From positions 6,489 through 26,211 of the forward strand of contig DPHB01000055.1 of assembly GCA_003521845.1 (NCBI GenBank): 19,723 nucleotides of DNA, read 5' to 3'. The DNA comes from Oceanospirillaceae bacterium (GTDB lineage: Bacteria; Pseudomonadota; Gammaproteobacteria; Pseudomonadales; Balneatricaceae). The notes under the pieces were generated by a model, which saw nothing but the letters and a program-made list of their open reading frames with translations, had not been told where the DNA came from and searched no databases. This document shows, one piece after another, positions 14,181 to 19,723 of this stretch; position 1 is the stretch's first letter, and each line of letters opens with the position of its first letter. The position numbers and the translations under genes were made by a program.

Positions 14181-14204
14181 GGGTTGGTGCGTTCGCAATG
14201 ACGG
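14181..14204. repeat. 24-bp partial (right-arm) repeat unit
   Basis: GGGTTGGTGCGTTCGCAATG plus ACGG repeats the right arm of copy 1 with no left partner beside it. It is closely similar to the unit at 14304-14327. Confidence 0.6.
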
Positions 14205-14214
14205 AAAAACCAAA

Positions 14215-14301
14215 CGTCATTGCGAGGAGGAACGACGCGGCAACCTCAAGCAGTATTGCACTTTGTCTGAAAGAGATTGCTTCACTTCGTTCGCAATGAC
14301 A
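14215..14301. repeat. Palindromic interspersed repeat, copy 2
   Basis: GTCATTGCGA (14216-14225) pairs exactly with TCGCAATGAC (14291-14300). The segment AGATTGCTTCACTTCGTTCG before the end is identical to copy 1, while the left half has diverged (GAGGAGGAACGACGCGGCAA). The two copies are head-to-tail, 35 bp apart. Confidence 0.75.
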
Positions 14302-14303
14302 GG

Positions 14304-14373
14304 GGTTGGTGTGGTCGCAATGACGGGGAGTGGTGTGCTCGCTATGGCCGGGTTGCTGCGTTCGAAATGGCAG
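14304..14373. repeat. About three decayed 24-bp tandem units derived from the repeat right arm
   Basis: Units begin near 14304 (GGTTGGTGTGGTCGCAATGA), 14328 (GAGTGGTGTGCTCGCTATGG) and 14351 (GGTTGCTGCGTTCGAAATGG), a 23-24 bp period with growing divergence toward upp. The remaining bases of the 14034-14387 gap hold only the terminator and short spacers. Confidence 0.6.
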
Positions 14374-14387
14374 TAGACGTTCTGCTA

Positions 14388-15017
14388 CTACATAGTACCG
14401 AAGATTTTGTCACCAGCATCGCCCAAACCAGGCAGTATGTAACCCTTTTCATTTAAGCACTGATCTATACTCGCTACCCAGCAGGTAACGTCTGGGTGGG
14501 CGGCTTCAATGCGGGCGGCGCCTTCGGGTGAGGCGACTAGAAACAAGCCAACTATGTCGGTACAGCCCTTGGATTTTAGCAGTTCAATAGTAGCGAGCAG
14601 AGTGCCGCCGGTGGCGAGCATGGGGTCGATGATAATGGCTTTGCGCTGATCTACATGCTGTATGACCTTGTCAAAATAGGCAACTGGCTCTAGGCTTGTT
14701 TCATCGCGGTACAAGCCGACTACACTTACTGTTGACGTGGGTAGTATTTGCAAGCAGCCATCCAACATCCCCAAGCCGGCACGTAATATTGGCACTAGTG
14801 TCGGGTCTGCCTGCTGTAGGGATTGCACAGCAATTGGGCTGCCCTGCCAACCATCTACAAAAGTATTTTCTAATGGCATGTCGGCACAAGCCTCAGCCAT
14901 CAACAAGGCCGCTATTTCATTACTTAAACGGCGGAAGTCTTGCAACGGTAAACTGGCTTGACGTAACAAGCCTAATTTATGTTTAACCAAGGCATGCTGT
15001 ACTTCAATGATAGCCAT
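14388..15017 (-). CDS. upp: Uracil phosphoribosyltransferase
   Basis: A cytoplasmic pyrimidine-salvage enzyme that makes UMP and pyrophosphate from uracil and PRPP. At 209 residues it has the standard length. LVPILRAGLGMLDG (about 74-87) is the family's conserved early loop, AIIIDPMLATGGTL (127-140) is the PRPP-binding motif, and GYILPGLGDAGDKIFGT (192-208) is the C-terminal uracil-binding segment. ATG 15017 has GGAG 10 nt upstream. The start lies 22 bp after the DUF1285 stop, so it may be read through from that gene. No U-rich terminator follows, and the convergent repeat cluster and ETF-QO terminator lie beyond. It complements nucleoside import by the BMP system, though the two are not linked in an operon. 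Confidence 0.96.
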   Translation of the reverse strand: MAIIEVQHALVKHKLGLLRQASLPLQDFRRLSNEIAALLMAEACADMPLENTFVDGWQGSPIAVQSLQQADPTLVPILRAGLGMLDGCLQILPTSTVSVVGLYRDETSLEPVAYFDKVIQHVDQRKAIIIDPMLATGGTLLATIELLKSKGCTDIVGLFLVASPEGAARIEAAHPDVTCWVASIDQCLNEKGYILPGLGDAGDKIFGTM

Positions 15018-15039
15018 TAATTAACTACTCCAATTACGC

Positions 15040-15570
15040 TTATTCTAAAATGCCAAAATCATACACACAGTTACCACTGTGCAGTTGTGCAATAAGTTGG
15101 CCATTGCGTGGCAAGGTCTCCACCGTCAAGGCGAGGTCGTAATATACCTGCCGTGACACGCTAGCCCACAGATTATCACGGACGCGTACTTCTGGGATCT
15201 GATCAGGTTTGCTCATATCAACCCGTAGCTGATCTACGCTGGTTAATGACAACTGATCACCTAGGTTGGTAGTCAACTGCCAAATGCCCGTTGCCAGCCG
15301 TTCGCTGCTAACGATAACAAAGGGTAATTTTTCTACCTGAATGGTTAACTGCTCTACCGGCGTAACCAAACAATACTGGCCATCGCGATAAGCCAACAAA
15401 CGGCTAAACAACTGCACTAGCTTGGGCCGAGTAAACACACTGCCCTCGTGCCACCAACTGCCGTCGGCTTGAATGCTGATATCGATACTAGCTTGCCGTA
15501 CCGGTTGCCAAGTATGAAGCGGATAGTCGGGCATTGATTCAGCGGTGCCAATGAGGCTTTTAAGGTCCAT
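15040..15570 (-). CDS. DUF1285 family protein
   Basis: A conserved protein of unknown function, 176 residues. The motifs WQPVRQASIDISIQADGSWW, HEGSVFTRPKLVQLFSRLL and YCLVTPVEQLTIQVEKLPFV match the DUF1285 pattern (proline-rich start, D-G-(T/S)-W, LVTPVE). No signal peptide or membrane segment is visible, so it should be cytoplasmic. The ATG at 15570 lies 5 bp after the TetR stop codon, with only a weak GAG upstream, so translation is probably coupled. The TetR-DUF1285 pair beside tatD is, as I recall, also found in Pseudomonas (PA2957/PA2958), which suggests a functional link. Confidence 0.85.
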   Translation of the reverse strand: MDLKSLIGTAESMPDYPLHTWQPVRQASIDISIQADGSWWHEGSVFTRPKLVQLFSRLLAYRDGQYCLVTPVEQLTIQVEKLPFVIVSSERLATGIWQLTTNLGDQLSLTSVDQLRVDMSKPDQIPEVRVRDNLWASVSRQVYYDLALTVETLPRNGQLIAQLHSGNCVYDFGILE

Positions 15571-15575
15571 GGGGA

Positions 15576-16358
15576 TTAGCTCGTTGCGCTATTATCGTTA
15601 CTGACGTCATTACCAGTATCTTCGTTATCAGTCGATTTGCTAGGCAACTTGCTTTCATGGTGATTGGCTTGCTGACCATGCCCTGTTTGGCCACGGTTAC
15701 CCATGCGCATACCAATTTGCAGTAAGAATTCAAAAAAGGCTTCTTGGTCTTCAATGTAATTACGAAAATAATCAGATTGGTGCAGGGCTAAAGCGCCATG
15801 CACCAGTGCCCACGATGCAGACAGGTGGAAATAGGCTGGCACAGGCTCCAATTTGCCGGTGTCTATACGTTTGGTGACCAGTTGCGCTAGGATCTCCATG
15901 TTTTCTGAACGTACGTCATGGATGGTTTTAATCGCTTCTTCATACTGGCCGTCCTTAACAATTTTTTCTTCTAGACGCCCAAACAAGATAGCTTGCTCAG
16001 GATCGCCCATACGAAAACCAAAGTAGCTACGCCAGATTGATTCTGGGTCGGTAAAGTCTTCGGTTTCCAGTAGACTCTTTAGATCTTGTTCATATTTACC
16101 TAGCAAACGCAGGTAGATATCGGACTTGGATTTGAAATGTTTGTAGATGGTACCTTTGCCAATACCAACGCTATCGGCAATCACTTCTACCGTAATTTTG
16201 TCTTCTCCATGTGTTTTGAACAGGGCTAAAGACGATTCCAGTATTTCTTCTTCTCGACGTTTAAATTCACGCACCTTGCGGCTTTCTTTTTCGCGTGGAA
16301 AATATTCTGGAATTTTTGGTTTTGCTGCGATACCCCAGTTCATGAGAATCCAATCCAT
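15576..16358 (-). CDS. TetR-family transcriptional regulator
   Basis: A predicted dimeric DNA-binding repressor of 260 residues. After a basic N-terminal segment (PREKESRKVREFKRREEEIL) comes the TetR helix-turn-helix, roughly residues 40-80 (SLALFKTHGEDKITVEVIAD, GIGKGTIYKHFKSKSDIY). An all-helical ligand domain follows. The last 40 or so residues (after RMGNRGQTGHGQ) are polar, Asn/Ser/Asp-rich and probably disordered. The start is uncertain: ATG 16358 is chosen, ATG 16343 is possible, and TTG 16379 would add seven residues. None has a clear Shine-Dalgarno. It lies 53 bp after tatD and probably belongs to the same transcript. Its ligand and targets cannot be told from sequence. Confidence 0.88.
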   Translation of the reverse strand: MDWILMNWGIAAKPKIPEYFPREKESRKVREFKRREEEILESSLALFKTHGEDKITVEVIADSVGIGKGTIYKHFKSKSDIYLRLLGKYEQDLKSLLETEDFTDPESIWRSYFGFRMGDPEQAILFGRLEEKIVKDGQYEEAIKTIHDVRSENMEILAQLVTKRIDTGKLEPVPAYFHLSASWALVHGALALHQSDYFRNYIEDQEAFFEFLLQIGMRMGNRGQTGHGQQANHHESKLPSKSTDNEDTGNDVSNDNSATS

Positions 16359-16411
16359 TTTGTGACTATTGAAAGACAATTATTCACAAAATAACCAAAG
16401 GTACAAGTAAA

Positions 16412-17194
16412 TTATTTTTTCGACTCTGCTAGAGAGAATAGTCTATGGAAGTTATCACTAGTCACACTAGCCAACTTTTCCAGACTAATGCCCTTGATAT
16501 CAGCAACTAGCTGTGCCACAAGCGATACGTAAAGCGGTTCATTCTGCTTACCGCGGTGTGGCACCGGCGCTAAATATGGCGCATCTGTTTCTACTAGTAT
16601 TCTATCTAAAGGCAAGTGCCTAATGACGTCGCGTAAGGTATCGGCATTACGAAAAGTAGCGATACCAGAAATAGAAATATAAAAGCCTAGGTCCAAACAA
16701 GCATCAGCCATGGCTTGATCTTCGGTAAAACAATGAATGATGCCGCCCAGATCCAAATTGGCATTAGCACGCAACAGGTCTACCGTGTCCTGACGCGCAG
16801 CGCGGCTGTGCACTATCAACGGTTTTTTAACTTGGTCACCGATACGCATATGCGCTAAAAAAGCGTCTAACTGCAGGTCTTTGGTGTCTGGTGCATAGTG
16901 ATAATCGAAACCCGTTTCACCAACCGCAATCACCTTATCAAGGGCTGCCTGTTGAGCTAACAGACCCCAATCCGTATCCGCCTTCACCCCTAACGGATGC
17001 ACGCCAGCAGAAGCATGAATAAAGTCATAGTCCTGCACCTGCGCCAACATGTTGGGAAACTGTTGCGTACTCACGCCAATGCACAGCATTTCTGTCACGC
17101 CAGCAGCATGGGTGGTAGTAATGAGTTCGTCTAGGCCACCGGCATAGTGGCTAACATCTAGTTTATCTAGATGGCAATGTGAATCAATCAGCAT
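16412..17194 (-). CDS. TatD-family metal-dependent hydrolase/DNase
   Basis: A TIM-barrel hydrolase of the amidohydrolase superfamily. E. coli TatD is a 3'-5' exonuclease, and the holB-linked version is usually annotated YcfH. All metal ligands are visible in the 260 residues: His6 and His8 (DSHCHLD), Glu93 (VGETGFDYHY), His129 (IVHSRAA), His154 (IIHCFTE) and Asp204 (VETDAPYLAP, followed by VPHRGKQNEP). The ATG at 17194 lies 30 bp after the holB stop. The best Shine-Dalgarno-like AGGAAA is rather far upstream (14 nt). In Pseudomonas a pilZ gene stands between holB and tatD, as I recall, but here it is missing. Confidence 0.93.
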   Translation of the reverse strand: MLIDSHCHLDKLDVSHYAGGLDELITTTHAAGVTEMLCIGVSTQQFPNMLAQVQDYDFIHASAGVHPLGVKADTDWGLLAQQAALDKVIAVGETGFDYHYAPDTKDLQLDAFLAHMRIGDQVKKPLIVHSRAARQDTVDLLRANANLDLGGIIHCFTEDQAMADACLDLGFYISISGIATFRNADTLRDVIRHLPLDRILVETDAPYLAPVPHRGKQNEPLYVSLVAQLVADIKGISLEKLASVTSDNFHRLFSLAESKK

Positions 17195-17224
17195 AGTCAG
17201 TAAAAACGTTTCCTAGAGTGGCAA

Positions 17225-18223
17225 TTAAATCAGTTGATACCAACGGTACAGCAACTGTTCTAACATCAATTGTTGGTTGATATTACGGCGTTGATTTAGG
17301 CTATTAAGCGCTTGCAACACTTCATCGTAAAGGGCAAATATAGTTGGCATATCAGTCTTACGGGCAACCGCTTGTAATAGCTTTACCACGTCTTGGTTTA
17401 ATACCGTGTTAGGGTCTTGCGTTTGCTTCAGCTTGATTAAATCTTGCAACCACTGCAGCCACCAGTCCAACACCTGTTTGACGGGTGCTTTTACCCAAGT
17501 CTCTGCAACCTGCGCAACGCTGGTTTGGTTACGCAACAGCGCGGTTAAGTCTACTAGGGTTTGATGACGCAATGCCGGCGCTGCTTGCTGTAGATAGCGT
17601 AGCGCTAATAGCGGTGCACCGTGAGCCATGTGCATTACCTGTGACAGGTCAGTATCACTGGCGTCTGGTTGCTGGGCAGCCAACCAAGTAGTGCCTTGCT
17701 CAAGTTCTGGGGGCAGCACATCCTGCCCTTGGCAACGGCTACGTACCGTGGCTAACAAAGGCTTGGGCCAATGGTGCAATAATAAGAAGTAAGTATCTCT
17801 GCCCGGCTCCTCAAGATTTTTAAGCAAGGCATTGGCCGCATTAACATTAAGCTCATTGGCGGGCTCAATGAGCACCACCTTGGCACCACCTTGTTGCGCC
17901 GTTGCTGCCAACCAAGGTTGTAACTTTCGCACGGAGTCGACAAGGATTGCCTTGCCTTCGTCTTCGGGTTCTAGGCGTTTTATATCTGGATGGCTACCTG
18001 CCAAACGTAAAAGACAGCTTTTGCACTGTCCACAGGCATGGCCATGCTGTGGTGTTTGGCAGATCAACCGAGCCAACAAGGCTTCGGCCAATTGGCGCTT
18101 ACCAAGGCCAGGTAATCCGCCTAGTACCATACCGTGAGGCAAACGCTGCTGTGCCAGCATTTGTTGCAGGCGTGCCCAGTTGGGGTCTAGCCAAGTAGGT
18201 AGATCTAAGGCTGTACTTGTCAT
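17225..18223 (-). CDS. holB: DNA polymerase III subunit delta'
   Basis: A clamp-loader subunit of the replicative polymerase that helps open and load the beta sliding clamp. The 332 residues include a P-loop-like GLPGLGKRQ (36-44), with Arg where an active ATPase has Ser/Thr, which fits the non-hydrolysing role of delta'. A four-Cys zinc module is at 55-70 (Cys55, 64, 67, 70). NANALLKNLEEP and the arginine-finger SRC motif (TVRSRCQ) follow, and the C-terminal helical collar is poorly conserved. The ATG at 18223 is one base after the tmk stop, with an AGGT in the end of tmk as ribosome binding site, so the two are tightly coupled. Confidence 0.93.
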   Translation of the reverse strand: MTSTALDLPTWLDPNWARLQQMLAQQRLPHGMVLGGLPGLGKRQLAEALLARLICQTPQHGHACGQCKSCLLRLAGSHPDIKRLEPEDEGKAILVDSVRKLQPWLAATAQQGGAKVVLIEPANELNVNAANALLKNLEEPGRDTYFLLLHHWPKPLLATVRSRCQGQDVLPPELEQGTTWLAAQQPDASDTDLSQVMHMAHGAPLLALRYLQQAAPALRHQTLVDLTALLRNQTSVAQVAETWVKAPVKQVLDWWLQWLQDLIKLKQTQDPNTVLNQDVVKLLQAVARKTDMPTIFALYDEVLQALNSLNQRRNINQQLMLEQLLYRWYQLI

Positions 18224-18224
18224 G

Positions 18225-18857
18225 CTATACCTGTTCCGCCAACAGGCCCACTAAGGCTTGCTGTAACTGCCGTTCAACACCGGCTATATCTTGACTGGCA
18301 TCAAGCACACGAAAACGCGCTGGCTCGGCTTTGGCGCGGCACAAATAGCCTTGACGTACGGCCTCGAAGAAAGACATGGCTTCGGACTCAATACGGTCTA
18401 GCGCGGCACGTTGACGTGCCCTACCCATGCCCACTTCAATATCTAGGTCTAGTAGAATTGTCATATCTGGATTGGTATCGCCGTGTACCCAGCTGGCCAA
18501 GTTATCTATAAATTCCAAAGGTAGCTCACGGCCATAACCTTGATAGGCGTAGCTGGCATCGGTAAAACGATCGCACAATACCCATTTGCCTGCCGCCAAG
18601 GCTGGCTGTATGACCTGCGCAACATGTTGGCGACGGGCCGCGAATATCATTAATAGTTCAGCGTATGGGTCAATATTTTCGTCATGATGACTAAGCAATA
18701 ATTGGCGCAACTGTTCGGACAAATGGGTACCACCAGGCTCCCGAGTAGAAACTAGGTCAATACCTTGGCCTTGCAAAAATTCTTCAATAAAGGCTACGCT
18801 AGTAGACTTACCTGCGCCTTCGCCACCTTCGATCGAGATAAAACGCCCTTTGTTCAC
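18225..18857 (-). CDS. tmk: Thymidylate kinase
   Basis: A cytoplasmic kinase that phosphorylates dTMP to dTDP, essential for DNA synthesis. The 210 residues carry the P-loop EGGEGAGKST (10-19), the dTMP-binding TREPGGT, the catalytic DRFTDASYAYQGYGRE segment (equivalent to the DR(Y/F) motif), and a LID region with ARQRAALDRIE, the Arg pattern of E. coli-type enzymes. The ATG at 18857 is preceded by AGGGAAG. It sits between mltG (73 bp gap) and holB (1 bp gap), the standard gammaproteobacterial order. Confidence 0.96.
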   Translation of the reverse strand: MNKGRFISIEGGEGAGKSTSVAFIEEFLQGQGIDLVSTREPGGTHLSEQLRQLLLSHHDENIDPYAELLMIFAARRQHVAQVIQPALAAGKWVLCDRFTDASYAYQGYGRELPLEFIDNLASWVHGDTNPDMTILLDLDIEVGMGRARQRAALDRIESEAMSFFEAVRQGYLCRAKAEPARFRVLDASQDIAGVERQLQQALVGLLAEQV

Positions 18858-18930
18858 AAACTGCTTCCCTTACTTATTTGCTTGGAAAAAACGACATTAT
18901 ACGCCAATTATAGTGCCACAGACTGAGTAT

Positions 18931-19723
18931 TTACTGTTTAAGCTGATATTGGCGCACATAGGCTTGATGCTGCCCTAAGGTAGCCGAAAAAGCACTACTG
19001 CCATCACCACGGGCGACAAAGTACAGGGCATCCCCCGATGCGGGGTGCAATGCTGCACGAATGGAATCAAGGCCCGGCAAAGCAATAGGTGTAGGCGGTA
19101 AACCACGAATCACATAAGTATTGTATGGCGTGGCTTCACGCAAGTGCTGGCGTGTAATATTGCCATCAAACTGGTCGCCAATGCCATAAATAACGGTTGG
19201 GTCTGTTTGCAATTTCATGCCCTTTTGTAAACGCCTAACAAAAACACCGGAAATTTTGTCACGCTCACTGGCTAAACCCGTTTCCTTTTCAATAATAGAC
19301 GCCATTATCAAGGCCTCATAGGGCGATTGATAAGGGAGATTGTCGGCTCTTTGCGACCATTCTTGTGCCAGTATTTGCGTCTGACGCTGCCATGCCTGTA
19401 CCACAACCTGGGTTGGCGTTTGGCTACGGGTAAACACATAGGTAGACGGAAACAGTAACCCCTCTGCCGCTGCAAAGTTAGACGCCTTACCCCAAACAGA
19501 AAAATTAGGCGCAGCCTGATCTTGCATCACCGGGTGCTGCATAAGAATGTCAATAAACTGCGCGTAGGTATAGCCTTCAGGGACAGTTACACTATAGCTT
19601 TGTACGTCACCGGCAACCAATTTAGCGAGAATGCTCGGGGCTGTGACCTGTCCAGTGAAGGCATATTCACCGGCCTTGATTTGTTCATCATAGCCATAAA
19701 AACGGCTGTAATAACGCAGAGCC
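18931..19723 (-). CDS. mltG: Endolytic murein transglycosylase MltG (YceG-like), N terminus outside window
   Basis: An inner-membrane enzyme that cuts nascent glycan strands and so sets their length. The reading frame stays open to the right edge, and residues before the TTG at 19620 (YGYDEQIKAGEYAFTGQVTA) are typical of the LysM-like part of YceG. The gene is therefore truncated by the window, and 19620 is not its start. The catalytic domain shows IMASIIEKETGLASERDKIS with the active-site Glu, LQTDPTVIYG, and YNTYVIRGLPPTPIALPGL (the YNTY-GLPP-PI signature). It ends ALYFVARGDGSSAFSATLGQH, matching the family's C terminus. It stops 73 bp before tmk. The transmembrane anchor lies outside the window. 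Confidence 0.94.
   Translation of the reverse strand, partial: ALRYYSRFYGYDEQIKAGEYAFTGQVTAPSILAKLVAGDVQSYSVTVPEGYTYAQFIDILMQHPVMQDQAAPNFSVWGKASNFAAAEGLLFPSTYVFTRSQTPTQVVVQAWQRQTQILAQEWSQRADNLPYQSPYEALIMASIIEKETGLASERDKISGVFVRRLQKGMKLQTDPTVIYGIGDQFDGNITRQHLREATPYNTYVIRGLPPTPIALPGLDSIRAALHPASGDALYFVARGDGSSAFSATLGQHQAYVRQYQLKQ

Noticed and set aside
14181..14373. CRISPR array
   Set aside because: The 24-bp units are directly abutting or scattered, decay progressively and have no unique spacers of constant length. No cas gene is present.
14149..14376. 75-codon plus-strand frame in the ETF-QO/upp gap
   Set aside because: It is made entirely of the palindromic repeat and its half-units. Its repeated peptide phrases (RNDG, FVRN) come from the DNA repeat, and there is no ribosome binding site.

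Overview
This window looks like an ordinary chromosomal segment of a free-living, respiring gammaproteobacterium of roughly 45-50% GC. The evidence is a LysM-containing MltD-like transglycosylase, a UbiF/UbiH-type flavin hydroxylase, an ETF-ubiquinone oxidoreductase, a short HPF/RaiA protein, and a pabC-side gene order (mltG-tmk-holB-tatD-DUF1285-TetR) that I remember from Pseudomonas and its relatives. A marine Oceanospirillales-like host would fit, but I cannot place it to genus. I see no phage, plasmid, transposase, integrase, CRISPR array, tRNA or rRNA.

Layout, left to right. Positions 1-1032 (+) hold the C-terminal part of an MltD-like lytic transglycosylase with three LysM domains. Positions 1033-1442 are a non-coding, hairpin-rich stretch with a 199-bp element bounded by 22-bp inverted repeats, then a terminator. 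From 6193 down to 1443 (-) runs a four-gene nucleoside-type (BMP family) ABC importer: ATPase, permease, permease, then the substrate-binding protein after a gap with two small hairpins. A good sigma-70-type promoter lies just upstream of the ATPase gene. Positions 6278-11006 (-) hold a large M16C (PreP-like) metalloprotease, a stand-alone receiver protein and a ubiquinone-pathway hydroxylase. The hydroxylase is divergent from a ribosome hibernation factor at 11233 (+). An unrecognised Gln/His-rich protein (11689-12156, -) is divergent from ETF-ubiquinone oxidoreductase (12384-14033, +). The latter converges on upp (uracil phosphoribosyltransferase, -) across a 354-bp gap filled with two palindromic repeat copies and decayed 24-bp tandem half-copies.

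Positions 14388-19723 are nearly all minus strand. In transcription order they are mltG (truncated by the window edge), tmk, holB, tatD, a TetR-family regulator and a DUF1285 protein, followed by upp. The cluster joins cell-wall chain termination, dTMP synthesis and the replication clamp loader. The pilZ gene that I remember between holB and tatD in Pseudomonas is absent, and only 30 bp separate the two genes.

Functionally, the BMP importer and Upp both fit nucleoside/nucleobase salvage. ETF-QO and the Ubi hydroxylase both serve the quinone pool. The rest is core housekeeping. I found no convincing new biological system. The most unusual parts are the non-coding ones: the MITE-like structured element near 1083-1371, the repeat cluster at 14095-14373, and the inverted repeats in the two divergent intergenic regions.
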